Shown: positions 25,411 through 36,562 of the stretch, piece after piece
Layout of the letters: each line of letters starts with the position of its first letter
Numbering within the stretch: the stretch's first letter is position 1
Assembly (NCBI GenBank): GCA_033026295.1
Contig: CM065175.1
Span: 1,725,501-1,789,500 of the forward strand
Direction of reading: 5' to 3'
Length of the DNA: 64,000 bases
Source: Channa striata
Lineage: Eukaryota; Chordata; Actinopteri; Anabantiformes; Channidae
Made by a program: the position numbers and the translations under genes
Notes under the pieces: model-generated
Databases searched by the model: none
What the model was told of the DNA's origin: nothing
The model's input: the letters and a program-made list of their open reading frames with translations, nothing else

Positions 25411-28137
25411 AGATGAGTCCACATCCCTACTAAGAGTACAGATGCATCCTCTTTATAATCTGTAGCACTTTGATTAACTGATTACATTTATTTTTATAAT
25501 CTAAACACATGTAAGTACTTACTTTCCCGAAACATCCTGCCACCCATGGTAGAGATGAGACCCATTTCTGCCAGTAGTTTAATAATTCAGGTTAAAAATA
25601 AAGTCAAAATTAGCCCAAAAAGTAATGGAACTTTGTGCTTTTATCAATTTTTAAAATTATTGTAATTTTAATTTATTTGTGCTGTGCATTGGTGACATTC
25701 GGGGTTAAGATGAAACGACATATATCAGATAAAATGGCATTTCACCTTTCATTTGAAAGGCATTTCACCTTAACAATTTCATTTGTCACCTTTTGAGAAA
25801 TGGCTAGGGCACCCCGCTTGCAGTTAGCATTCTAGATGCATTGTGACATTCTGAATTGTCCAGTGTTAAGAAGTGACTTGACTGAACTCCCACTGAGCCC
25901 CTTATGTGGGCCCATACTATACTCATAGTTAAGAGTTCCACATTTAAACCTACCAAATTTTGATATTGTTCTTTTGCCTTTTTTTGACCACTGACGTCAT
26001 GAGCTCCAAATCCATGTGGCCTACTTTCTTAATAGAGATTATTAAAACGTTTTAAGCTTCAATTTGACTTCATGCACAAATTTGGCTATGAACTGTCAAA
26101 TTCATTCATGTAATGTCTGTCATACAGCAGTTCTATGCATTCATATTGTGGACGTGTAATAAGCTCAGGAAGAATGATCATCTGATTAATGGGAACATAT
26201 TAGGGGATGGAAGCATGAAATTTATGTGGTCACCCACAAAGACAGAAAGGCATTTTTCAAATTTGACCGGGTTTAAATATGTTTAGTTATGCTGGAACAC
26301 ATTCATTGTATGTGGTAGAGCAGTTATTTTGAGACATTACAAGAGGAATGACAACCAAGGACCATGGATATGACTTAAGGTGTCGTTAAAAGAATGTACA
26401 GCATAGCCGTCTAACATTTCTTATAGCGTAAGTGTAAATCAAATTCTGCGTTCTGTCATGGAGAGGAACAAGCAAATAACCATTTACAAAATAATTCCCT
26501 CAAGTCTTGGGAGAGCATCCCTTAACTGGACATATTGCATTGACTTGGCGTCTTGTGTAAATTAGCCAATTAGCTTTCAGTTTTCAGTCCTTCTGTACCT
26601 GCAGTGTTTGTTAAAATCTAGATCGTGTCTGTTCTGAAAAAAACAGAACAAAGGGAAGTAAAGAGGAATCACTTCAGCAGACGCTTGGCTCCATCACTGA
26701 TAAAACATTTATCACCTGAATATTGCTCATGCTTTGCTTGCTTGTGTAGATGAGGCTGGTGCAGCTGGCAGGTAAAATGATGTAGATTTAAGGTAATGCT
26801 TAAAAAGCCTGCAGGCGTCATGAGCAGTACATCCAGTCAACAAGGACAACGAATGTAAAACAAGTCAAACAACAGGCGTGCTGGAGCTTTCAAACCAGAA
26901 CAATTTTTTGACAGGGGACTTTGAGTCTTTTGTTAGTTGCCCTTGTTTTGAAGTTGCCTTTTCTTCTTGAAGGATGCTAATTTGTTCATTTCAATCATAC
27001 ACAAAAAAAGATAATGCGGTTGACAAGTTTGGTTTAATGAAAAGAATTCACTTGAACAAATGCATGAGTTAGTCTGTAAGAGGGTGTCACAGTCAGTAAA
27101 CAGGCAGGGGTTAGTTTGATAAGAAGCACAGCTGCAGAACACAACTGAACAAAGGTCAACAACTACTAACCATTTACCTTTTTGTAATAAACCATATTCA
27201 ACTGGTATAAACATCAGAAATTCTACTTTATAAGAACTACTGGTAACTTCATGATCACAGTGCTAGTGCGAGCTTAACGTGAAACAAGCCCACCTCAACC
27301 ACCTGCTAAAACTGTGACCTCTGATCCCTGAACATTGAAAATTCTGAAAATTATTTAAAATTTGTAGAAAAACAAAACCAAACTCTTGCTCTTATTTATG
27401 TAATTTGGGAAGTGAACAAAGGTATCTGTCATTAGCTCCAAACTTGCATCCATGACCTCCAACCTGTGTTAAATTATGGATGGATGTGGGGTACAACTTC
27501 TTGACATTAACCTGCCATAAATTCTTTGACTTTCAGAGAGTTTTCCAAAGACTGTGCCCATGTAAATTAGTGAGTCCAGCCAGAAAGTGATTTTGCATTG
27601 TGGCTGTGTTTTTCTCTTGATCTTGATCATGGACTTTATCTTTTGTCTTCCAGGAGGAAGATGGGCCTTCAAACCAACCAGCAGTTCTTTACTTTCCACT
27701 GTCAACATGAAGAAAAAGGGTTTTAGCATTTGACTACATGCCATGGTCCTTGGTATATGGATTTGTTGGACACCCACCCCTGTTTGTTTTAGTTGAAGTC
27801 ATGTTTCTAGTGTGAATTTCTCAAAGTGGTCCAAGTGGTCTTCAGGTGCAGGAATAATGGTGGAAGAAACATGTATGAAACATTTTGAGAGTATGTCCAC
27901 ACAATGTTAAAAAAATGAAGCACATTATGGAATTCCTTTTATGTTTTTGAGGAAAACCTACATTGTTTGGATTCTTTGGACTGCACCATGTGGACACTCA
28001 TGGGTCCCCAGATGTGGGCAAAATACTCTGATCCTGCATGTATAAATGTGTTTGTGGATGTGACTGTGTATGCCCATGGTCGTATGACACATTGGAGGTG
28101 AGAGGGGAAGAAATTTCAAGACCATTTTTTCTTTACA

Positions 28138-29037
28138 ATGAAAGTTCCAGCTGGCGTGGCTGCAGTTTCCCGTCTTTGTCCTCTGGTGGTTTTCCTATGT
28201 GTTGTCTCCCAGAGTTGTTATGGGACCCAGGTCAATCTGAGACCCCACACTAACCCTAACCCCAGCCTATACCCAAACCCAAGACTCAAGTTAATGCCGG
28301 AACCAACTCCAAATTTCAGGACCAGCTCTGACAAAGATATGCCATTTGAGCCCAGTCAGGTCTCCAGCTCCAGCCAGAACCTTTGGGTTAAGTCTAGACT
28401 TGTCCCCATATCCTATCTTACAGACAACCATAGGTCAAACACAAACTTCCCATTTCCAACATCAAACTCAAACAGTAGACCAAAGTCACAGCATGCATCC
28501 AAACAGAATTCTGACATAAAGCAAGGGGCAACTTCTAACCAATTAGCAAGAAATCCCTCAACCAATCCTAAGCTGTCTTCAAATATCAACCCGAAAACCA
28601 ATTCAAAACCAAGGCTTGGATCTCTGTCTCAGCCAAAGCCCAACACAGTCCCCAACTCCAAGATGACGACCAGGCCTGAGACAAATTCTGAGTTAATCAC
28701 CAACAATAAATTGTCTTCACTATTGAGACCTGAAGCAAGAGCCAACTCTTCTGGTGCTATGGATGTCCGTACGTACTATAATGCCAGCCCAGCTTCACTC
28801 TCCAGTCCTAAATCCCATTCAAAACACAGACCTTCTTCGGAAATAAATACAAATGCCAAATCCAACTCCAAGACTCCAAATCCAAATTTCAAGACACCCA
28901 TCAGACAACCCAACAACCAGACAAAGTTGTTGGACACGGACAAGGATTCTCAACATCGACCCAAGAGAGGCTGGATATGGAATCAGTTCTTTGTTCTGGA
29001 GGAGCATATTGGACCTGAACCACAATATGTTGGAAAG
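28138..29037 (+). CDS. cdh18: type II classical cadherin, first coding exon (cadherin-18-like)
   Basis: Classical cadherins are single-pass membrane proteins that mediate calcium-dependent cell adhesion; type II members act largely in the nervous system. This exon gives 300 residues in one frame. Residues 1-29 form a signal peptide with a hydrophobic core (PLVVFLCVVS), probably cleaved near CYG/TQ. Residues 30-273 are a cysteine-free, low-complexity segment rich in Asn, Ser, Pro, Thr and Lys, with N-glycosylation sequons at 203, 215 and 260. Residues 274-277 (RPKR) are a furin-type site. The mature chain starts at 278 with GWIWN, giving the strand-swap Trp2 and Trp4 typical of type II cadherins, and runs on as VLEEHIGPEPQYVGK. 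The exon ends after this Lys, in phase 0, at the donor GTAAGC (29038). The EEH-GP-PQYVGK pattern and the CYGT signal-peptide end fit cadherin-18 better than cadherin-12. The ATG has A at -3 (acaATG). The frame stays open to 29124 but only by reading into the intron. The prodomain is several times longer than in mammalian cadherin-18. The remaining exons were not found. Confidence 0.86.
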
Positions 29038-29043
29038 GTAAGC
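29038..29043 (+). other. splice donor of the cadherin exon
   Basis: GTAAGC directly follows the codon for the last Lys of YVGK, with AAG upstream of the cut. Phase 0 at this point agrees with the usual exon boundary after the first strand of EC1 in type II cadherins. Confidence 0.82.
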
Positions 29044-29404
29044 TTTTTTCTTAGTGCAGTTATAACATCTAATAAGTTGTATTCTTTTTCTGAAGCATTA
29101 TCCCACTTTTTGGTATTGATTTAATGCCATTTTATGAGGAAAAAGATGAATGAAAGCAGGTTACAAGTAAAAATCAGAATCATTTACATACACCGTGTGG
29201 CCAAAAACAGGAGAGGTCCAGGAAATATCATTGGTCGGGTTGTTAACATAAACTACAGGATTCAACTAGATTAGAAGGTGTTGTAAGTCAAAGTTCAGTC
29301 AGTTTGAACTGTGATGTTGGGTCAGTTCGTGAATTAAAAATGTACAAAAAGCTCATTTTTAATTGAGCATACAAGCATCACTGCAAAACAAACCTTAATA
29401 AACA

Positions 29405-29520
29405 AAGTGACCTGGTGGCTCAATGGGTAGGACATACGGAGGTCTCCCAGTTCAAATCCCAGGCCCCTGCACCAGGTGTGTCTTTGAGACACTTGGTCAT
29501 TGCAGGGGGTGTGTTAAAAT
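29405..29520 (+). repeat. tRNA-derived SINE-like head
   Basis: The text ctggtggctcaatgggtagg fits an A box and cccagttcaaatcccaggcc a B box, spaced as in a tRNA. The body that follows (gtctttgagacacttgg) is not tRNA-like. This is more likely a SINE than a functional tRNA, because a 3' acceptor stem pairing was not seen. Confidence 0.55.
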
Positions 29521-30912
29521 GGGACAGATTTAATGGTAACATGTACTCTCTGTGTACTGGAAGATATTCACTAAATTCTTGTACACCTAACGAGACATGT
29601 GTTGTAATTATGTGTTTGTGTATCTCCCTTGTTCTTGTCACTGTGTGTAAGTATGCTGAAAGTCAGGTCCCTTGAATGATTCTGATTCAGATTTTATAAG
29701 GGAAGCTGGCGGGAGATTTATAGGGTTGAAAAGTTCCATCAAACACTAGGTTGCTGGTACAAAAAAGTCCATTTGTAAGTGTAAATTGTAGGAGAAGCTT
29801 TCGTCACACAGTGAGGACAACAGACAAGGACAGCAGAGCAGATTAAATGGCATCCAAGTATTTTCCAGAGTACATCATAAACAACATAGCACTAATTTAA
29901 CCATATTTCTCTTTCCAGCAGACACCTTGAGTCCTATTTTTGAGTCTAGCGGCAGAATTGTGTGTTGCTTTTTTCAACATAGCCTCTCTCTGACTCTTTG
30001 AATCTGGTCACTACTTTCATCATTGTGTATAAAATTGGGGCTGCACTTCTGTTCCAATTACAGGGGAGCCAAGGGGCTTAGCTCCATCAAAACAGTCCGG
30101 AGCTCACCAGAAATAAAATGTGGAGTTAGCTTAGAGAGGGTCTAAAAACAGCATTTCTTATGCTGCAATCAGCAGAGAAATATGGGGTTAAAGTATTAAT
30201 TTGAAACTCACGCTCAGATGAGTGTGGTGTTTGTACCTGGCAACGCATGCAACGCAGCTGAAAGGTAGACGGCATTTTTTTTTGTCAGATCTGTGATTTT
30301 ATTTTCTACACAACGTAGCAGGCACAAGCCTAAACAAATGTAAATGTGTTCACACTTTTTGTAACTGTACCTTACAAAAAACTGCAGGGCTGCAGATTGG
30401 GATGGAAATGCTGAATATTCTTTAGAAAATTATTGTGTAAATCAAGCTTTTTGTCCCCAATCACGATCCACTAAAAATGGAATTAAGTACATGTCTTATA
30501 TAAGACTTGTATCCTTCATAATATGACGCTTTGCATTTTTCAGTGGTCACTTGCTTCGTTCACATGCCCTTCTATATTGAACTGAGTCACGCTTTTTGCT
30601 GCACAAAATGTTGAAATACACCCATAAATCATGTGGTTCACTGACATACAATGTACATTTCTAGATTCTAGATTATGTAGTGCATTTGTACAACCAGGCA
30701 AAGACAATTAAAGCGCAGAGAGGTTGTACTGAACAAAACAAGACTTTAACAGGATGGTTGGATGGATGGGGTGGATGGATGGGTAAACGAAGCAGGATCG
30801 AACAGCTGCACACTTTTTATTCCCGTGTTGTTTTATGTGTAGGGTTACAAATAGTGAAACGCAAGCTCTGGCTCCGTAGGACACGTGGTTCACCGTTTGG
30901 GTGCCACACACA

Positions 30913-30913
<1 letters not shown>

Positions 30914-30966
<53 letters not shown>
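30914..30966. repeat. (CA)n microsatellite
   Basis: This is the longest dinucleotide tract in the window, about 26 CA units, preceded by an imperfect unit (cacagacaca). Frames on both strands across it are artefacts. Confidence 0.97.
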
Positions 30967-30968
<2 letters not shown>

Positions 30969-31214
30969 AGGACACTGTTCTTTTGTCGTAAAAAAGTGAA
31001 AGGGGAACTCAGAGAGCTGTTATGTGACGGGATCATTTGCTGTGACTTTCTTTAGATTCTAGCCTTTGGTGGTGAAGCTGCCAAATCAGCTTGGCTCATT
31101 CAGACTGATGCTCTTGTCTTATCGTCACAGTTGTTAAGTGGGTGGGATAGAGTGATTGCACACCTTTCTGTTAACTTGAAAACAGGAAAAATCTGGACCC
31201 CTTTATCAAGTTTG

Positions 31215-31325
31215 ACTGTGTATGTCTCTCTGTGTTGGCCCTGAGATAGACTGGAGACCTGTCCAGGGTGGGACCCCGCCTCTCACCCAATGACAGCTTG
31301 GCGGTTGGGATAATGGATGGATGGA
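31215..31325 (+). repeat. SINE-like repeat, group A (3' half)
   Basis: The text ggccctgagatagactggag, acctgtccagggtgggaccc and tcacccaatgacagctt is followed by a short (GGAT)n-type tail, tggatggatgg. The tRNA-like head is missing. Confidence 0.7.
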
Positions 31326-31729
31326 TTGTGCTAAACACTGCTCTCAACACCAATTACACATAGTGTTCCATCGCAGTCATGCAGGGGTCTCTGAGAAGCC
31401 AACAGAAATGTTATGCTGTTTTCCGTAGTGTACCTCGGCAACATGTTATCATGTGCAGAAGGAATACTCTAATACTCGCAAGCGATGAAATTGTGAAGTC
31501 AGGCTCATGCAGTCTAGTCTGTGCACACCACGCTCGCAACACTTGTATAGATCCTATACAGATTCTCTGTATAGATGATTTCTCTATATATAGGTGATTT
31601 AGTGATTTCTCTGTAAATAAACTATCACTTGGGACGTAAGATTTGTTTTACGCGAACACCTGCTCTACTGAAATAATTAAATAAACTAGTTAACACTAAC
31701 TAAAATCCTCCTCTGACTTGTTCAGTGTG

Positions 31730-33005
31730 CCACATGTTTAGTTTTCCTCTGCCTCCTTTAGTGATAATGGTACTTGTAATAAGTGTAGGGTTCTTGCAGC
31801 TTTGGAGTTGAGGCTCTCTGAATTGGAAGCTCGGCTCCGCACCATGACAAACAATCCAGCTAGTCAGGCCCCGGTAGCTGGTGCGGACCAGCCTAGCATA
31901 GCCACTGTTAACATAGCCACTGTTAGCTGTTCCCCAGCAGTTCCCGAGCAGCCGGGAAGCCAGGCCGGCTGGGTGACGGTTCGTAAGCGATCTAATGCTA
32001 AACAGACGCCCGAGGTTCACCACCAGCCGGTTCACGTTTCTAATCATTTTCCCCACTCAGCGACACACCCGCTGAGGAACAAACTCTGGTAATTGGCGAC
32101 TCCATAGTCAGAAACGTGAAGTTTCATAGTTTCATAGTCCAATGTTACCCTGGGGCCAGAGCGGGCGACATCGAATCATATTTGAAACTCCTGTCTAAGG
32201 GTAAACGTAAATATAGTAAGATTATTATTCATGCAGGAACAAATGGTAGCGATCTCCTTCTACCATATCATCCTACTTGACCACTTCGGTCCCAAAATGC
32301 AGGCCTACTTATGTTTCCCAGAATTTCCAAAAACAGAATGGGAGGCAGAGCCTTTAGCTATCAAGCTCCTCTCCTGTGGAACCAGCTCCCAGTCCAGATT
32401 CGGGAAGCAGACACCCTCTCTACTTTTAAGATTAGGCTCCAAACCTTCCTCTTCGATAAAGCTTATAGTTGTTTATAGTTATGCTGCTATAGGCTTAGAC
32501 TGCTGGGGGACTCTGCACTGAGCCACTTTCCTCTTCTCTTCATTCTCTCCTCTCACCCCACATCTATAATGTCACCACTGTATGACATTAACTCTGCATC
32601 TTCTCTGTCCCGTAGTCATCTTTCTCCCACTCTGTCCCCGTCTCTCCATCCCTGTCCTCAGGTGTCCCTGGATTTGGCGCTGTGTGTCTTCCAATGCGCA
32701 GCTACTGGTCCTACTAACCTGCCCAATGTTTTTTTGTTGCTTTTGTTGCTCTGTTCTTTTCTCTCTCCACTTTCCACTCACCCCAACCGGTCAAGGCAGA
32801 TGGCCGCCCACCCTGAGCCTGGTTCTGCTGGAGGTTTCTTCCGTTAAAGGGAGTTTTTCCTCTCCACTGTTGCCTATGGCTTGCTCAAGGGGGATTTGTT
32901 GGGTTTTCTTTAAATGTTTCTATAGTCTTGACTTTATTATGTAAAGTCCTTTGAAATGACCTTGTTGTAAATTGGCGCTATATAAATAAAGTTGAATTGA
33001 AAAAA
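31730..33005 (+). mobile_element. L2-type LINE, internally deleted (ORF1 joined to ORF2 end)
   Basis: The left part holds ORF1. The junction near 32253 then jumps to the extreme C-terminus of ORF2 (FGPKMQAYLCFPEFPKTEW-like frame). The complete 3' untranslated region follows, with the conserved caaggcagatggccgcccac and ggcgctatataaataaag tail and a TTGAA-type end. The endonuclease and nearly all of the RT domain are missing. The right end lies about 260 bp from the tail of the opposite-strand copy at 33.27 kb. Confidence 0.88.
31802..32253 (+). pseudogene. L2-type LINE ORF1 with SGNH-esterase-like domain (broken)
   Basis: From 31802 the frame reads ELRLSELEARL, a heptad-like coiled-coil start, and continues to about 32060. 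It is then frameshifted relative to the frame reading LVIGDSIVRNVK (GDS at 32095-32103) and IIIHAGTN (32221-32244). The GDS block with a following conserved strand is that of the SGNH/GDSL-type hydrolase domain found in ORF1 of CR1/L2-group LINEs, where Ser of GDS is the nucleophile. The element's deletion removes the C-terminal part of this domain. The first ORF1 residues up to an ATG were not resolved. Confidence 0.75.
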
Positions 33006-33266
33006 TTGAATAGTGTAATGGATGAAACGGCCAAACGGATACCATCAATCAGCCCTACCACGTGCTCAGGAGTTAGTACCTTGCTGCCAGCTTTGATGGC
33101 TTCATCTTTCATCTTGGTAATTCATGTGGAAGAGGATTTGCCAGCATTTTGAAGATTTGTATGAAAACAGTATTTAGAACCAGTTTAAGTGTGTTTCAGA
33201 CAGAGTACCTAAAATTGCTGAACTTATGAGGAGCACCTGTGAAGATCTGTGGACAGTAAAGGTAAA

Positions 33267-34195
33267 TTCAATTCAATTCAAGTTTATTTATATAGCGCCA
33301 CTTTACAACAAGGTCATCTCAGGGCACTTTACATGATAAGGTCAAGACTACAAACATGTAGAGAAAACCCAACAAATTTTGGGACCGAAGTGGTCTAGTA
33401 GGATGATATGGCACTAGGAGATCTTTTAAATATGATGGAGCTTGACCGTTTAAAGCTTTATAGGTAAGAAGAAGGGTTTTAAATTATATTCTACATTTAA
33501 TGTGAAGCCAATGGAGAGAAGCTAATGAAGGTGAAATATGATCCCTCTTACCAATCCCAGTCAGTAATCTTGCTGCAGCATTTTGGATTAATTGGAGGCT
33601 TTTTAGAGAGTTACTGGGGCAGCCTGAAAATAGAGAATTACAGTAGTTCAATCTAGAAGTAACAAATGCATGGACCAGTTTTTCAGCATCGCTTTGAGAC
33701 AGGATGCTCCTAATTTTGGCAATGTTTCTTAGGTGGAAGAAGGCTGTTCTAGAGATTTGTTTTATGTGTGAGGTAAATGACAAATCCTGGTCAAAAATGA
33801 CTCCAAGATTCCTTGCAGTACTACTGGGTGCAAGAGTTATTTCATCTAAAGTAACGATATGGTTAGAAAACATGTTTCTTAGACTTTTAGGCCCAAATAC
33901 AATAACTTCAGGTTTATCTGAGTTTAGAAGAAGGAAATTATACGTCATCCAGTCCCTTATGTCTTTTAGACATGCTTGTAGTTTGATTAATTGATTTGTT
34001 TCATCAGGTTTCATAGATAGATATAACTGCGTGTCATCGGCATAGCAGTGAAAATTTACAGAGTGTTTAATTCCAATAACATGTTCTAGTCTCTTTAATA
34101 ATATTCTGTGATCAATGGTGTCAAATGCAGCACTAAGATCTAGCAGAACTAGTATAGAAACAAGTCCATTGTCTGAAGCCAGAAGGAAAATGTAA
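33267..34195 (-). mobile_element. L2-type LINE fragment (RT and 3' end)
   Basis: This minus-strand copy begins at its 3' terminus (aattcaagtttatttatata, agcgccactttacaacaagg). It then loses most of the 3' untranslated block: the text jumps from aacccaacaaat to tttgggaccgaag near 33378. It continues into ORF2. Upstream of the RT core it breaks off near the LDLSAAFDT region. Truncated and inactive. Confidence 0.9.
33484..34150 (-). pseudogene. reverse transcriptase fragment of L2-type LINE
   Basis: The frame 33484-34014 (176 codons) starts after the YADD box and includes KPDETNQLIKLQACLKDIRD, the GVIFDQDLSFTSHI block, and the thumb-side NAAARLLTGIGKRDHISP and SLHWLHI motifs. The YADD codons themselves are intact at 34033-34044. 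A deletion between the YADD box and the LEHVIGIK region (around 34060) removes part of the palm. The product would be non-functional. Confidence 0.88.
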
Positions 34196-35678
34196 ATTGC
34201 AAATATGCTGCAGTAAATTATAGTTTGTAATTGTAGTGTTTAGGGAGTCAGCACTTGGTCAACAAGTCCTCCAACCTTAATGTTCCTACGTCTAAGTAAT
34301 GTGTCCTTAGCTTTCAGTACAACCCACAGAAGCACTGATTGAAAGTTGCATCCCTTTTGGCACCAGTCACCAAAATGGCATATGCTGCGTCTTACAACGG
34401 CATCGAAAAGGCTGCAGTTGATACACAGTTTTTCGTTCTAAACAGTCAAAAAATCTCTTGATAAAATCTTTTCAAACACAGCTGGGTTTTAAATTCCGGA
34501 GCCATTTTGCTAGTGTTTGACTTACACAATAAAGCAGGATGTGAGTGTGTAAGAATTCCCCTGATTGTAGCCTGCCCTCATATTTTCTGGCCCGTTGTTC
34601 CTACTGCATGTTCTTGCTCTGCGTCCTTGCTGTAGACTTTGTATGGCAGACACACCGATGACATCTTTGCTGTCTAGTGTAGAGTAGCAGAATAAGCAGT
34701 GCAGTCTATCACCATCATACATTTACTGCCCACATCCCAAATTGATCAGTAGGGTACAGTATTTGTTCATACACACAGACTTATTGAAAAAGGTAAGAAC
34801 AGTGGTCCCACAATGAGGTTAGATGTGTGGATGTGTGCAGGATCTAGAGTAACCAGATTACTGGAGTGTATGCAAATTAATTCTTGAATTACCAGCATCA
34901 TTTGGTTTCCGTGAGTAACCACGGGACTCTCAGTGAGAATAGCTTTATTTGTAGTTGCTGGCTGCTCTCTGTTGACTGTGTGCCATTTAACAATGTCGTG
35001 CTTTCCATTTTCTGTTTGGAGCAGACGTTATAAAGGCTGCCATAATGCCGTTGGTTTTTGTCTGGGGGACAGTGCACATGGATTCCTACGTATTGGTAAT
35101 GGCACTAAAGTTGGAGCCACATATGAGGAGTATAGTGAATACAGATAATGGGGCAAAAGGTGCCAAACAGCTGATTTCTTGTGAGAAAACACTGGACTCC
35201 AGACTCAAAAATACTTTTATAGGTTCCGACAGGCAATTATTTGTGCAGCTGCTGGGAAACACTGAGACTGACATCCAACATGAATCAGTTTAAATGTATC
35301 AGTATTCTATCCTCAGTAAATTCATCAAAGTAACATTGTACACAGAATTTAGGTATGCAAAATGTCTCTTTGAGCAGCACTTTCACTTAGCACCCCCCTA
35401 ACAGTAAGAGATACATTCAAACTCACGACATCTCTTGGCTCCTCAATGTTCCTGGTAATTCGATTATTCTAGCAATGATTCCTCTGATCACTTTGCCTAT
35501 TTCATATCCACCCTCACTGTCTTTAGGCACATGTAATATGTACAGACAAAATACACACAGTTATGATCCACAGACCAACCTTGGAAGAGGAACATATTAT
35601 ATGCTCCTTTTATTGAGCCACAGCAGCGGTCTAGCGTCTTGCTCTTTCTGAAAATAGTTCCTAAGTGTATTAAATGGT

Positions 35679-35714
35679 AAATTTTATATGGGTGAATTAA
35701 CCCATATAAAATTT
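35679..35714. repeat. perfect inverted repeat (15-bp arms, 6-nt loop)
   Basis: The arm aaattttatatgggt (35679-35693) is exactly complementary to 35700-35714, with loop gaatta. It is AT-rich. No transposon ends or target duplication were recognised. Confidence 0.9.
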
Positions 35715-36324
35715 GAGGTCTCAAAGCCCAGCGACTTCAGCTTCTGAAGTCCTTGTAGAATGATCTCTGTGGACGTTTTTTCATTTGCCTAAGAACTCAT
35801 AGGTGGCAGATTCCAGTCCTGGTGTCACTTAGTCATTTTACCGTTAAGAAACCGTTTAAGTCATGAGCTTTTTGGGGAATTCGAACTGGAGAAGTTTTTT
35901 CAGCATTTGTCTCACGGTAAAGTGTCAAGTGCTTTAAGTTGTAGTTGTTCCAGACATTTTTCTTGCAGTTGGCACATGGTAAATATCATGTCCGCTGTGA
36001 CCCGCTTTAAAATCACAATGGGATTCAGGTAATTGCTTTTCAGAGGTGGAGTCAACATGCTGGTGATTTTCAGCAGGACTTTGCCTGCAGCAGAAAGCAG
36101 TGATGTAGCCCTGTTTTTCACGTAGATCAAACAGACATGTTCCACACATGGACAAAACATGATGGTTACTCTGGAGTGACAAGAGCTTGTTTGTAAGATG
36201 TCTTTGATGTATTTTTTGTGTAATTTGAAAATGTACGAGTAGTGTGTACTACTGTAGTTAGAGAATCATATCACCCAAAACAGCAGCAATAATGAAGTTG
36301 TGACTAAATATTATTCCCATCTTT

Positions 36325-36562
36325 TAAAAGGCCTGAACTTATATAGCAGTTTTCTACCTGTTGGTACTCAAAGCATTTTTACACTGCTTCTCATTCACAT
36401 TCACACACCGATGGGGAAGCAGCTGGCCAACGCTCACTAAGTGGGGGTTCAGTGTCTTGCTCAGGGACACTTTGACGCGTGACAAGAGGAGCCAGGGATT
36501 TAACCAATAGTGGTAGGATTGGTGGGCAACTGCCCTACCTCCTGTGTCACATTTGCCCTTTT
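36325..36562 (-). repeat. SINE-like repeat, group B
   Basis: Reverse-oriented copy. Read on the minus strand it has a tRNA-like head with gcccaccaatcctaccac, then the hallmark gagcaagacactgaaccccc (antisense of 36444-36463), cacaccg with gtgaatgtgaatgag, and tgctttgagtaccaacagg. Confidence 0.75.

Larger units (their letters stand above)
14109..28137 (+). other. presumed first intron, repeat-bearing and non-coding
   Basis: The stretch lies between the candidate 5' exon donor at 14109 and the exon holding the initiator ATG at 28138. The real acceptor was not fixed: pyrimidine-rich sequence lies just before the ATG, and an AG occurs at 28010-28011 (ccccag), among others. Repeats inside are listed separately. 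The sub-stretches 14610-16400, 18960-21630, 21900-23790 and 23850-28000 hold no recognised gene, RNA or intact transposon. Confidence 0.4.

Noticed and set aside
28413..29025. Minus-strand frames (62 and 68 codons) across the cadherin exon
   Set aside because: They are shadows of the low-complexity prodomain coding sequence.
29038..29124. 28-residue extension of the cadherin frame
   Set aside because: It reads through a consensus GTAAGC donor at a known exon boundary position, and the extension does not resemble EC1.
29405..29480. A functional tRNA gene
   Set aside because: A- and B-box-like text is present, but no complete cloverleaf with a paired acceptor stem was found. A SINE head is more likely.
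30680..30991. 103-codon frame ending in poly-Thr/His
   Set aside because: It is the translation of the (CA)n microsatellite plus flanks.
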